Counted from the stretch's first letter, positions 16,136 through 24,415 are shown. The stretch is DNA of 42,526 bases from an uncultured Porphyromonadaceae bacterium (GCA_947174235.1 CAMWID010000024.1:1-42526), one strand, 5' to 3'. The notes: generated by a model not told the origin, from the letters alone. Translations and numbers: made by a program.

Positions 16136-17380
16136 TTATTCTGATTTTATGGCGATTGCCGGTTCAATCATCATTGCACGTCGTGCCGGATACCAGATGC
16201 TGACCACAATGCCGACAGCAACGAGAATCATTGTCATAACCTCAATCAACACTACTGAACCGGAAGACAGACCATCGGCGACATCTGTCACTTTCATTAT
16301 CACCCACCCTGCAATTGCAGCCAAGACAGTGGCAAAAACCACAAGCAACAAACCTTCCGAAATCACACGACGGAAAATATCCCCGGAACTTGCGCCACAA
16401 ACCTTGCGTACAGCTATTTCACTGACCCTTTCCTGCATGCGGAACCAGAAAGTGCCCAACATTCCAAGAAAAATTATGACGATCAGCAATATTATCACAA
16501 CAGTATACATTCGCGCCTCAACAGTTTTGTCGCGATCGGTGGCAACCCCTTCGTCCGTCAGTTTCGTCATCTGGCTTAGATATACATTTTTATATTGTCT
16601 CAGCGATTCATCGGATTCAAATTGCTGTTTAAACCTATCCATTCGTCCGGGTTTGACACGGATAAGGATATTCCAGATATTTTCAAGAGGTTCAGATTCA
16701 TCCAGTCCGAAAAAAATTGTTCCGTATGTGTCGGCGGTATAATCAGACCGTTTCACAAAATTAATGATGTCTCCAACACGGTATTCCTTTTCCTGCCATT
16801 CTATATTTTTACCATAAAGTTCCTCCGGACTACGGCGCTCCTTGGTATCAGGGTCCACAACAAGTGGCATGATCACATTTGAAACCAACACACCATCATT
16901 TTTGAGTATCTCTTCAATATCGTCAATGCTTTTTCCGGTGCGGCTCTCCAGTCTCAACACCTTAACAATATCCGGACTTCCCCACCGCATGTTGCCCGAA
17001 TATTGGATAGTGTCTTTTTCCGGTCCTGCCAATCCTATACTGTTGCCCCAAAGACTCATCTGATATGGGTTCGCGTTGCGCGACAGAGCTACGGCATCAA
17101 CATTTTCATTGCTTCTTAAGACAGCCAACAGGTTTCGCAGGTTGACACTATAGGAATCTTCCTCTTCAGTTGATTCTTCATCTGCAAGATCAAGGGACGC
17201 TATATTGGCGGTGAAAACATTTTCAGGATCAAAACCTCTTGAGAAAAATGTTGGGTATATCACACCATACAGAGAAGTGCCGAGCACCCAGATGGCGAGA
17301 CTCACAATAGCCAGACCTATGACAAGCCATAGGTTGTTGCGCCATTCATTCTTCATCTGTATCAATAAATCTCTTTTCAT
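16136..17380 (-). CDS. MacB/FtsX-type ABC permease, type A copy 1
   Basis: 414 residues with the MacB layout: a short cytoplasmic N-terminus, TM1 (about 17-40, LWLVIGLAIVSLAIWVLG), a large extracytoplasmic domain to about 280, then three membrane helices (from about 290). The RVSEIAVRKVCGAS coupling motif follows TM2, and the C-terminus is YPARRAMMIEPAIAIKSE. It is closely similar over its whole length to the permease at 18811-20049 (same start pattern MKR-LL-QMK-EWR-NLWL), so the pair arose by duplication. These permeases lack an ATPase domain and would use the single ATPase at 21489-22163. Confidence 0.92.
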   Translation of the reverse strand: MKRDLLIQMKNEWRNNLWLVIGLAIVSLAIWVLGTSLYGVIYPTFFSRGFDPENVFTANIASLDLADEESTEEEDSYSVNLRNLLAVLRSNENVDAVALSRNANPYQMSLWGNSIGLAGPEKDTIQYSGNMRWGSPDIVKVLRLESRTGKSIDDIEEILKNDGVLVSNVIMPLVVDPDTKERRSPEELYGKNIEWQEKEYRVGDIINFVKRSDYTADTYGTIFFGLDESEPLENIWNILIRVKPGRMDRFKQQFESDESLRQYKNVYLSQMTKLTDEGVATDRDKTVEARMYTVVIILLIVIIFLGMLGTFWFRMQERVSEIAVRKVCGASSGDIFRRVISEGLLLVVFATVLAAIAGWVIMKVTDVADGLSSGSVVLIEVMTMILVAVGIVVSIWYPARRAMMIEPAIAIKSE

Positions 17381-17399
17381 ATCAATTGTATATGGTGTC

Positions 17400-18701
17400 T
17401 TAATTTTTTGATTTAGCTATCGCCACTGCCGGTTCGAGTCTTGATGCGCGCCATGCAGGCACTGTCGCACTCAGTATATTTAAGGCAAGGCACATTATTA
17501 ATGCAAAGAAAAAGTTTTTCCAAGTGAAAAGCATCGACATTGAGGGTGTGGAATAAAGCAGGTCGAGTGCTGTGGAGAACTTTACCGATGAGAACTGGAA
17601 CAGAAACGATGATGCCATATTCATAAACAAAAAGCAGATCACCAATCCTATAATTCCACCGGCAATCGTGATTATAAGATTTTCGCCCAACAACTGCCAG
17701 ACTATCGATTTCCGTTTTGCTCCGAATGCCCGTCTAACCCCTATTTCCGACACCCTGTGACGCAATCTTCCTTTTGTCATACTGCTGAGATTTATCGCCG
17801 GAAGGATCAGCAACAGCCCGTAGATAAGATATGTGGTGGTCTTGCTCCTTTCCGGTCGCGGGGTCTCGCTCACAACCCAATTTCCACCGGACCAAAGATC
17901 TATATCCCAGGGAGTGTCATGATAAATCGCCTCCCTATGTTCAGAAGAGAGTTGTGAATTCCAGGTTGCATACCTCCCTTTCACCTGATCTTTTAGATGT
18001 TGAATGTCGACACCGTCCTTAGGAAGAAGTGCCACAGCAACAGAGCCCATCCAGTTGCCTGATTCCATAGATCTTTTAGAAAACGGATAATATACGTTTG
18101 AAAATGTCAGACTCAATAATGGATCGACATCTTCTATTACTCCACATATTTTATACTCTTCATCGCCAATTTTAATTTCCCTTCCCACCACATCATCTTC
18201 TTTAAACAATTTTCTTGCTGAAGACTGGGTCAATACCACTTTCTTTTCTCCTGCATCGCAAGAAGCCCGGTCGTATGGCTGTCCATAAAGGAACTTAAAA
18301 TCATAAAAGCTCCAGAAATTAGAATCAACCGACTTTGCGATTAAAGAAATCGGGCGGTTCCCTTTAATCGAAATTTCTTCCGGCGTTGACCAGGTAGACT
18401 GATAGGATTCTTTTTCCACACCGTCAAGACCTCCATATAAATCTTTTGCCGTCTTGTAAGAAAGACCAGCCGACATTGATCCGTTCTGCTCTCCATTTTC
18501 AGTAAAATTTAGAACATGTGCCCCGGACCCGATAAGAATTTTCTGGCGGTTCGTTTCAGGAGCCATTTCCACCATTTTTACATTCTCCGTCATGAAAAAG
18601 GTCATCACCAGGAAGATGGCGAGCGCGGTGCCGCTGATCGACACCCACGTCATCATCCTCTGATGCTTCATCTCGTAGTATATTTGCCTGAAGTAATTCA
18701 T
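17400..18701 (-). CDS. MacB/FtsX-type ABC permease, type B copy 1
   Basis: 433 residues from the ATG at 18701 (MNYFRQIYYEMKHQRMMTW). The frame extends 3 codons upstream to a TTG, but the paralogue at 21348 starts with the same MNYFRQIYYEMKHQ, which fixes the ATG. TM1 is about 20-40 (SISGTALAIFLVMTFF), a large extracytoplasmic domain follows, then three membrane helices from about 290 with RHRVSEIGVRRAFGAKR in the coupling region, ending VPAWRASRLEPAVAIAKSKN. The extracytoplasmic domain differs clearly from copy 2, while the first 36 residues are almost identical. It probably pairs with a type A permease to make a heterodimer. Confidence 0.92.
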   Translation of the reverse strand: MNYFRQIYYEMKHQRMMTWVSISGTALAIFLVMTFFMTENVKMVEMAPETNRQKILIGSGAHVLNFTENGEQNGSMSAGLSYKTAKDLYGGLDGVEKESYQSTWSTPEEISIKGNRPISLIAKSVDSNFWSFYDFKFLYGQPYDRASCDAGEKKVVLTQSSARKLFKEDDVVGREIKIGDEEYKICGVIEDVDPLLSLTFSNVYYPFSKRSMESGNWMGSVAVALLPKDGVDIQHLKDQVKGRYATWNSQLSSEHREAIYHDTPWDIDLWSGGNWVVSETPRPERSKTTTYLIYGLLLILPAINLSSMTKGRLRHRVSEIGVRRAFGAKRKSIVWQLLGENLIITIAGGIIGLVICFLFMNMASSFLFQFSSVKFSTALDLLYSTPSMSMLFTWKNFFFALIMCLALNILSATVPAWRASRLEPAVAIAKSKN

Positions 18702-18737
18702 TTCGTTCAATTATTTATTTGAGTTGTGAGTTGGAAG

Positions 18738-18807
18738 TTTATGGTGTATGATGTATGGTTTAAAACTATTTGAACCCGTATTGGAAGCCAACATCATAAA
18801 CCATAAA
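18738..18807. repeat. 17 bp imperfect inverted repeat in the spacer between permease pairs
   Basis: TTTATGGTGTATGATGT (18738-18754) and ACATCATAAACCATAAA (18791-18807) are reverse complements with one mismatch and a 36 nt loop. This spacer of about 110 bp separates the two duplicated permease pairs in an otherwise tightly packed operon. It also holds a direct repeat TTGGAAG (18731 and 18781). Confidence 0.65.
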
Positions 18808-18810
18808 TCA

Positions 18811-20049
18811 TTATTCAGCCTTTATCGCAACAGCAGGTTCGATCTGCATTGCCTTGCGTGCAGGATACCAAAGACTGATTATAATGCCGATTGCGACAAT
18901 TATGACTGTAAAGGCTTCCGCCGCCAGAAATATTGTCCATTTTTCAAATAACAGATTTTCAAACGTGTCAATAAACGGCCAGACAATACATCCCACCACC
19001 ACTATCGCACCTGATAATAAGATCAATCCTTCCGTTATAATCCTGGCAAATATTTCCCGTCTTTTGGCACCGCATACTTTTCTGATGGCTATTTCGCTTA
19101 TTCTTTGCTGAATGCGGAACCAGAACGAGCCTAACAAACCAAGAAATATTGTCAGCACAAGGAAAAACATAAGTATAATCATCATTCGAATATCCAACTC
19201 CACACTACGCTGGCAACCTTCCCGAAGGTCGTTAAGACTTTTCAAATCTGAAAAATATACGTTTCTCAATTTTCTTAAATCTTCATTTGACTTAAAATCC
19301 TCCTTGAACTGCACTCCTTTTCCAGGCTTCACGCGGACAGCAACAGATCCCCAGTTCTCATCACCGCCGACAAGAGGAACCATGTATCCTCCCGCCCAAC
19401 CGGGTTCATAATCCGTGCGGCGTACCTGCTCGATTACATCTCCGACTCTATAAATACGCGATGTATCTCCTCCGAGAATCACCTTTTTGCCTATCAAATC
19501 ACGAGGATCTCTACCGGATGCCTCATAAGTGGGATTGTTTCCAATCAAGATCTCTCCCCGTTGCAGCATTTCATATAGATCCTTACGGGATTTGCCGGTG
19601 AGACTGTTGAGCTGCAAGACATTCACGATATCAGGGCTACCATATCTGGTGTTTCCAAAATACAGGATTGAGTCTTGCTCTTCGATCTGTGCCAATTGTC
19701 TCCCATCGTAGTTGTAATTGTAAGGTGTGGCTCCCCAATGTGTCGCCACCGCTTCAACATTCGGATTTTCCCTAAGCCGCCTAAGCAACTCGCGGAAATC
19801 GGAACGATAGGCATCTTTTGCATTTTCTCCTAAATCTATATAGTTAGGACTACCGGAAGGGACTGTTTTTAATGAAATTGAATATACGTTCTCAGGATTA
19901 AATCCTCTTGGGGCAAACAACCCTTTCCCCCGGACATAAACAATCATCGACAATCCCCATATTGCAAGGCATACGACAGCGAGTTCTATTATAAGCCACA
20001 AGTTGTCGCGCCACTCTTTTTTCATTTGATTCAATAAATTCCTTTTCAT
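18811..20049 (-). CDS. MacB/FtsX-type ABC permease, type A copy 2
   Basis: 412 residues. Same layout as the permease at 16136-17380: TM1 about 17-38 (LWLIIELAVVCLAIWGLSM), an extracytoplasmic domain to about 280, then three membrane helices with RISEIAIRKVCGAKRREIF and the C-terminal YPARKAMQIEPAVAIKAE. The soluble domain has an insert (SGSPNYIDLGENAKDAYR) and different loops, suggesting altered substrate or partner contacts. It starts 12 bp after the stop of the type B copy 2 gene, which implies co-transcription and possibly a joint complex. Confidence 0.92.
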   Translation of the reverse strand: MKRNLLNQMKKEWRDNLWLIIELAVVCLAIWGLSMIVYVRGKGLFAPRGFNPENVYSISLKTVPSGSPNYIDLGENAKDAYRSDFRELLRRLRENPNVEAVATHWGATPYNYNYDGRQLAQIEEQDSILYFGNTRYGSPDIVNVLQLNSLTGKSRKDLYEMLQRGEILIGNNPTYEASGRDPRDLIGKKVILGGDTSRIYRVGDVIEQVRRTDYEPGWAGGYMVPLVGGDENWGSVAVRVKPGKGVQFKEDFKSNEDLRKLRNVYFSDLKSLNDLREGCQRSVELDIRMMIILMFFLVLTIFLGLLGSFWFRIQQRISEIAIRKVCGAKRREIFARIITEGLILLSGAIVVVGCIVWPFIDTFENLLFEKWTIFLAAEAFTVIIVAIGIIISLWYPARKAMQIEPAVAIKAE

Positions 20050-20061
20050 AAAGAAGCAATT

Positions 20062-21348
20062 TTAACGTGCGAAAGACAATGCCTCCGCCGGTTCAACTTT
20101 TGAGGCACGCCAAGCCGGCACAGTGGCACTCAAGACATTTAAAACAAAGCAGAAAAGGAGTGCCCAGAAGAAATTTTTCCATCTGAACAGCATTCCCAAA
20201 TCCGGACGGGCATTGACAACTTCCAACGATTGTTCAAGCGCCCCTGACATGGAAAAGAACATGTTTGACGCCAACCATACAAAAATTATACTGAACAGCA
20301 AGCCAAGCATTCCACCAAAAAAAGTGATGATGAGATTTTCTCCTAAAATCTGTCTTATAATGGAATTGCGTTTCGCACCAAAAGCCCTGCGCACGCCGAT
20401 TTCCGCCACTCTGTGGCGAAGCCGACCACGTGTCATACTGCTAAGATTGATTGCCGGAAGTAAAATCAATATTGAATAAATTATCCATTGAACCACATTA
20501 TGGCTATCAAGATCAGGACCGTTATTACTACCATATCCTCCTATTGCCACTTCTTCACTTGTATATGGTTGTCCGTGGTATACCGCTTCATATCCCTCCT
20601 TGCTGAATTCAGATTGGATCATCTTATATCTGTTTTCCACCTGAGTTTTAACAGACTCCGCCGACACACCTTCTTTCAAAAGCATCACGACATTAGCGGA
20701 CCCGAAATAAGGGTCATCGTTCTTTATTCCCGCAATATTGCATAACTTATAAAAATTTGCGAATGATGATGAAAGCAGCGGATTGACATCCTCTACCACC
20801 CCCACCACTCTGTAAGGATAGGCATCCACCTCGATTTCCCTGCCTGCCACCTTTTCTTCCCCAAAAAGAGAACGAGCCGCAGATTTTGTGAGCACTACAA
20901 GTTTGGCATCGCTCTTCACCTCTGCCTCATCAAAGGGACGACCGTCAATGAATGTAAAATCATAGATCTTCCAAAATTCATTGTCTACATTTTTGGGAGC
21001 CATTGTAAAAATTTCCTGACCGGGTAAATTTACATCACAATTATCATTGAAGGCGTTGATATAAGAGAGGACTTCCACCCCTTCAAGATTTTCATAAAGT
21101 CTGCGGGCGATATCCAGATTCAATCCCGAAGTAGAGGAATCCATACCTTTTTGATTCTTAACATGAAAACCGGAAGCGATCAGAATACGGCTCCTGTTAG
21201 ATTCCGGAGCTACTTCAACAGAATTGATCTGATCCACCATGACGAATGCCATCACGAGAAAAATGGCGAGCGCGGTGCCGCTTATCGACACCCACGTCAT
21301 CATCTTCTGATGCTTCATCTCGTAGTATATTTGTCTGAAATAGTTCAT
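20062..21348 (-). CDS. MacB/FtsX-type ABC permease, type B copy 2
   Basis: 428 residues with TM1 about 20-40 (SISGTALAIFLVMAFVM), a long extracytoplasmic domain, and three C-terminal helices with the coupling sequence RHRVAEIGVRRAFGAKR. The last residues are VPAWRASKVEPAEALSFAR. The N-terminal 36 residues match copy 1 almost exactly, while the soluble domain is diverged. The gene follows the ATPase gene after a 140 bp low-complexity spacer. Confidence 0.92.
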   Translation of the reverse strand: MNYFRQIYYEMKHQKMMTWVSISGTALAIFLVMAFVMVDQINSVEVAPESNRSRILIASGFHVKNQKGMDSSTSGLNLDIARRLYENLEGVEVLSYINAFNDNCDVNLPGQEIFTMAPKNVDNEFWKIYDFTFIDGRPFDEAEVKSDAKLVVLTKSAARSLFGEEKVAGREIEVDAYPYRVVGVVEDVNPLLSSSFANFYKLCNIAGIKNDDPYFGSANVVMLLKEGVSAESVKTQVENRYKMIQSEFSKEGYEAVYHGQPYTSEEVAIGGYGSNNGPDLDSHNVVQWIIYSILILLPAINLSSMTRGRLRHRVAEIGVRRAFGAKRNSIIRQILGENLIITFFGGMLGLLFSIIFVWLASNMFFSMSGALEQSLEVVNARPDLGMLFRWKNFFWALLFCFVLNVLSATVPAWRASKVEPAEALSFAR

Positions 21349-21369
21349 TTCGTTTAATCAGTTATGTGA

Positions 21370-21470
21370 TTTAAGGTGAGGGGTGAGAGTTGGGTTAAGG
21401 TGGTTAAAGAGATTAAGGGGATTAAGGCGGGTAAGGCTTGGAAATATAATCTTTAAACCATAAACTTTAA
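21370..21470. repeat. Low-complexity spacer (GGTTAAGG-like, then AAACCATAAAC-like)
   Basis: The spacer between the ATPase gene and the first permease has several G-rich pieces of the form TTAAGG/TTAAGGGG followed by AAACCATAAACTTTAAAACC. No gene, promoter box or firm hairpin is recognised. The second part resembles the AACCATAAA pieces in the 18711-18810 spacer of the same operon. Confidence 0.55.
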
Positions 21471-21488
21471 AACCTTAAACCCTAAGAC

Positions 21489-22163
21489 TTATTCCACCTG
21501 ACGTCCGTCGAAGAAACGTACAATCCGGTCAGTCATACGTGCCTGGCTCTCATTATGAGTCACCATCACGATTGTGCGCCCGTCTTCTTTATTCAACTGA
21601 TGCAGAATATCCATCACTTCCTGACCCATCTTTGAATCAAGGTTACCGGTAGGTTCGTCGGCAAGTACGATCTGCGGATCACCAATAATCGCTCTGGCTA
21701 TCGCCACACGCTGGCACTGACCACCGGAAAGCTGACCCGGGAAATGGCGCATCCTGTGGCTGAGTCCGAGACGGGTAAGAACCTCGGCAACCTTCTCATG
21801 ACGCTCCTTGGCACTGACGCCGCTACGGTATGCCAACGGCAACGCCACATTCTCTGCCACATTAAGCGACGGAATAAGATGGAAGCTCTGGAACACGAAA
21901 CCGATATTGCGGTTGCGAAACGACGACAACTGACTGTCATTCATTTTTCCGGTAGTATCATCCATGATCGTTATTGTTCCGCTTGTCGGCACGTCGAGAA
22001 GTCCGATGATGTTGAGGAGAGTGGATTTGCCACATCCTGAAGGGCCCATGATGCTGACAAATTCTCCCTTCTGGATTTTGAGGTTCACATTCTCAAGCGC
22101 GAGGGTTTCTATCTCTTTTGTACGATAGACTTTGTTTACGTCTTTTAAAGTAATTATTGCCAT
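21489..22163 (-). CDS. ABC transporter ATP-binding protein (MacB/LolD type)
   Basis: 224 residues with a full set of ABC ATPase motifs: Walker A GPSGCGKST near 40-48, Q-loop VFQSFHLIP, signature LSGGQCQRVAIARA, Walker B IVLADEPTGNLDS and the switch VMVTHNE. The LADEPTGNLD sequence and the short length are typical of the MacB/LolD/FtsE class, which couples to FtsX-fold permeases by mechanotransmission instead of classical transport. It is the only ATPase in the operon and must serve all four permeases. It is encoded between the HlyD adaptor and the permeases. Confidence 0.95.
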   Translation of the reverse strand: MAIITLKDVNKVYRTKEIETLALENVNLKIQKGEFVSIMGPSGCGKSTLLNIIGLLDVPTSGTITIMDDTTGKMNDSQLSSFRNRNIGFVFQSFHLIPSLNVAENVALPLAYRSGVSAKERHEKVAEVLTRLGLSHRMRHFPGQLSGGQCQRVAIARAIIGDPQIVLADEPTGNLDSKMGQEVMDILHQLNKEDGRTIVMVTHNESQARMTDRIVRFFDGRQVE

Positions 22164-22216
22164 ATTTGTCTGATTGTTATTTTGTTTTTATAGTTTTTGA
22201 GTTATGATTTTGGTGT

Positions 22217-22236
22217 GCTCACTTCGTTCGCGCCAC
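22217..22236 (-). repeat. Dispersed 20 bp repeat, copy 1
   Basis: The reverse strand reads GTGGCGCGAACGAAGTGAGC, identical but for one base to 29702-29721 on the forward strand. Here it sits between the HlyD and ATPase genes and is flanked by GTGTG/CACAC, so it can form a hairpin. Confidence 0.75.
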
Positions 22237-22239
22237 ACT

Positions 22240-23487
22240 TTATTTCAATTTTATTGATCTTTTGTTTTTGTATGAGCTCATGTCGGAAACGACCACCTCT
22301 TCACCGGGTTGAATCCCGCTTGTGACCTCCACAAAATCGAAATTACTGTCACCAAGAGTGACCGTCCGGCGCTCAAGCTTATCTTCTTCAGTCTTGATAA
22401 ACATTACGTATGTGCCCGGTCCCTGGAAATATGAACCATTAGGAATCCTGACAACTCCATCTTTCACGTCATAAACGACATTTAGATCAGTGCGAAGACC
22501 CGAGCGCAACAGCTTATTGCTATCGTCATCAAGAAAGACAATAAACTGTACCATCCCGTTCTGACTTTGTGGTGATATTGTGCTGATTTTCCCTTTAACA
22601 GTGTTGCGGTTTATCCTTACATTTACCACAGATCCGACAGAAAGCTTCCCTGAGTTGCTTTCCGGAATCTCTCCTTCAATCTTGAAATGTGTGAGATCAG
22701 ACACTACCGCAAGCTTCTCGCCCGCCCCGATACTTGTACCGAGACTTTTATTAAGCCAGGTGACCGTGCCATTTCTCGGGGCTTTCACTCGCGCATCATC
22801 GAGAGTGCGCTGCATCGCTTCCAGATTGCGAGCGGAGATGCTACCCTCCAACTGTTTGCTTCTGAACGCCGCAGCATGAGCCTTCTTCTCGTTTGCAAGC
22901 TGAGTCTTCAGCTGCTCAAGTTCCATCCTTGCCGTGGAATACGCAAGTTCAGCCTCACGGATACGGTCGCCCGTACCGCTTCCTATACTGTCAAGTCTTT
23001 TTTCATTAGCCACCTCCGCCTTCAGATGGTTGAGCGACATCTCCTTGACCTTGATCTTCATTTCAAGGTCTGTAAGATAAGTGGCGTTGTTAAGCGCAGC
23101 CTGTTCGATTTCATTCTTCTTCATGCTGACTTCATCCGACATCCTGCGATAGTCTGACTCCGCACTTTGAAGATCAAGCTTGAGTAGTGATTGCCCGGCA
23201 TCTACCGAATCCCCCTCATTGCAATAGACTTCAAGAATCTTTGTGGCAACCGGTGAGACAATCGCCTGTTCATAAAGCGGCACGATCTTTCCTGATGCCG
23301 ACACACTACTTTCAAGAGTGGCGCGTTCCGCCGGTTTGATTGTTATGTCACTGCTCTTGACACTCTCTCCGAGAGAAATCAATATCACACCCACAATCAC
23401 CGCCACACCCAACACAACGCCTGAAATCTTGAGGCGATTTTTCAACGTTTCCTTACGTCTTTGTTCGATCGGTATTTCTCTATCCAT
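22240..23487 (-). CDS. HlyD-family periplasmic adaptor of the ABC exporter
   Basis: 415 residues from the ATG at 23487 (MDREIPIEQRRKETLKNR). The open frame continues upstream to 23550, but that stretch contains the sigma-54 promoter (23515-23530), so the downstream ATG is the real start. One membrane helix at about 20-40 anchors it in the inner membrane. Then follow a lipoyl-like half (ASGKIVPLYEQAIVSPVATKILEVYCNEGDSV), a long coiled-coil hairpin (about 110-210, rich in Glu, Leu, Lys and Ala), the second lipoyl half (VKAPRNGTVTWLNKSLGTSI), and a beta-barrel/membrane-proximal part ending EVVVSDMSSYKNKRSIKLK. It links the MacB-type permeases to TolC. First gene of the operon. Confidence 0.93.
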   Translation of the reverse strand: MDREIPIEQRRKETLKNRLKISGVVLGVAVIVGVILISLGESVKSSDITIKPAERATLESSVSASGKIVPLYEQAIVSPVATKILEVYCNEGDSVDAGQSLLKLDLQSAESDYRRMSDEVSMKKNEIEQAALNNATYLTDLEMKIKVKEMSLNHLKAEVANEKRLDSIGSGTGDRIREAELAYSTARMELEQLKTQLANEKKAHAAAFRSKQLEGSISARNLEAMQRTLDDARVKAPRNGTVTWLNKSLGTSIGAGEKLAVVSDLTHFKIEGEIPESNSGKLSVGSVVNVRINRNTVKGKISTISPQSQNGMVQFIVFLDDDSNKLLRSGLRTDLNVVYDVKDGVVRIPNGSYFQGPGTYVMFIKTEEDKLERRTVTLGDSNFDFVEVTSGIQPGEEVVVSDMSSYKNKRSIKLK

Positions 23488-23514
23488 ATTGATTGATTTT
23501 CTGACCATACAACT

Positions 23515-23530
23515 GACAACATCCGTGCCA
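23515..23530 (-). promoter_or_regulatory. Sigma-54 (-24/-12) promoter of the ABC export operon
   Basis: The reverse strand reads TGGCACGGATGTTGTC. The -24 element TGGCACG is a full match to the sigma-54 consensus. The -12 element is TTGT where TTGC is usual, with the correct spacing (GG, ten bases, G). It lies 28 bp before the HlyD start codon, leaving a leader of roughly 15-20 nt. The operon's neighbour encodes an NtrC-type activator with GAFTGA, which makes the assignment coherent. Confidence 0.8.
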
Positions 23531-23583
23531 ACTCTATAATCATCTATCAATCAATACAAAACACAACAACCATATCGTACACC

Positions 23584-23644
23584 TGCGGACAAATGTACGA
23601 AAACGGACACTTTTTGGCGTCCGTTTTATCTATCTGCGGACAAA
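23584..23644 (-). promoter_or_regulatory. Candidate enhancer (upstream activating sites) for the NtrC-type regulator
   Basis: CGGACA occurs on the forward strand at 23586-23591, 23604-23609 and 23637-23642. AAAACGGAC (23600-23608) and GTCCGTTTT (23619-23627) form an inverted repeat, and TGCGGACAAA is repeated directly at 23584 and 23635. The cluster is 55-115 bp upstream of the -24 element, a usual distance for NtrC-class sites. That the neighbouring regulator binds here is inference. Confidence 0.65.
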
Positions 23645-23691
23645 AATACCAATCCGCTGGAAAATGTTCATAAAATCCGATTATAAATAGT

Positions 23692-23727
23692 TCACGCGCT
23701 CAAGAATGTTTTTTCCTGAGCGCGTGA
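23692..23727 (-). terminator. Hairpin terminator after the cytidine deaminase gene
   Basis: TCACGCGCTCA (23692-23702) and TGAGCGCGTGA (23717-23727) form an exact 11 bp stem with a 14 nt loop, 31 bp after the deaminase stop codon. The T-run is weak. It separates the deaminase transcript from the enhancer region of the export operon. Confidence 0.65.
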
Positions 23728-23758
23728 CAATATTTCTCATGACACTATTTATGTGCTA

Positions 23759-24256
23759 TTAAAATTCCGTGAAAGACAGAGGAAGAAGTGAGGAGACAGA
23801 AGGAAGAAGGTAAGTCTTGTCTTTTCCATAAAGGATTACCTCTATCGGTCCGTAAGCCGCTTCATATTCAAGCAAAGCCTGACGGCAGGCACCGCACGGA
23901 CTAATAGGAGAAGACTGAAAATATGCCTCCCTGTCCAGCCCCTCAGGCATATGTAACTGAGTCCATGCCGCAACGGCTATCTTCTTCATCGGCATCCCGG
24001 GATGCGACGCCGAGGCATAGAACGCCGCCGTGCGCTCCGCGCATGTGCCTGACGGATATGCCGCATTTTCCTGATTAGATCCTTTCACAATAGATCCGTC
24101 CGCCATACGTACCGCCGCACCCACATGAAACTTCGAATATGGCGCATATGACGTGCGCGTGGCATCCTTTGCCGCCTCCACGAGTTCCCGGTCTTCTTCC
24201 GGCAGCTCATCTATCAGGCATTCCCTTACGGGTATCGTTATTTTCAATTCTTTCAT
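23759..24256 (-). CDS. cdd: Cytidine deaminase
   Basis: 165 residues from the ATG at 24256; an in-frame TTG at 24286 would add ten residues and is less likely. The zinc-site motifs are complete: TCAERTA (Cys ligand and catalytic Glu) and SPCGACRQ (two further Cys ligands), i.e. the three-Cys arrangement of the short tetrameric cytidine deaminases. YAPYSKFHVGAAV at the N-terminal side and NQENAAYPSGT complete the substrate pocket. It converts cytidine and deoxycytidine to uridine and deoxyuridine in pyrimidine salvage. Transcribed alone from a strong promoter with a leader of about 150 nt that contains an inverted repeat. Confidence 0.95.
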   Translation of the reverse strand: MKELKITIPVRECLIDELPEEDRELVEAAKDATRTSYAPYSKFHVGAAVRMADGSIVKGSNQENAAYPSGTCAERTAAFYASASHPGMPMKKIAVAAWTQLHMPEGLDREAYFQSSPISPCGACRQALLEYEAAYGPIEVILYGKDKTYLLPSVSSLLPLSFTEF

Positions 24257-24306
24257 AATCTCGCATAAACTGTTTTTATCCTGCAATGTAATACCATCAC
24301 AATAAT

Positions 24307-24415
24307 CAGATCATAAGAATGTGACTGCCTGTTGCCGGTAATTAAACCCACATGCCATCACGCAAAGGAAATTAGCGGAAACCGACAATCCTGTTTCCAA
24401 GTCGCTTATGATCTG
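24307..24415 (-). ncRNA. Candidate structured leader upstream of the cytidine deaminase gene
   Basis: CAGATCATAAG and CTTATGATCTG are exact 11 bp complements at the two ends of this 109 bp stretch. The upstream arm touches the -7 box, so most of it would be at the very 5' end of the transcript. Inside, GGAAAC/GTTTCC and ATGTG/CACAT can form smaller stems. I found no signature of the cobalamin, TPP, FMN, SAM or SRP RNA families. It could be a regulatory leader, a small RNA, or a pair of operator sites. Confidence 0.4.

Noticed and set aside
21370..21436. G-quadruplex in the ATPase-permease spacer
   Set aside because: Runs of three or more G occur, but one loop would be over 20 nt; a stable quadruplex is doubtful.
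23488..23550. N-terminal extension of the HlyD adaptor (21 residues)
   Set aside because: The extension runs through the sigma-54 promoter and has no family resemblance; the ATG at 23487 is preferred.
23634..23662. Second sigma-54-like site (TTGGTATTTTTGTCCGC on the reverse strand)
   Set aside because: The spacing between GG and GC is 11 and not 10, and the site overlaps one of the CGGACA elements; the site at 23515-23530 fits better and is next to the start codon.
24307..24415. Cobalamin, TPP, FMN riboswitch or 4.5S RNA
   Set aside because: None of the conserved core sequences of these RNAs was found; only the closing stem and small inner stems can be supported.
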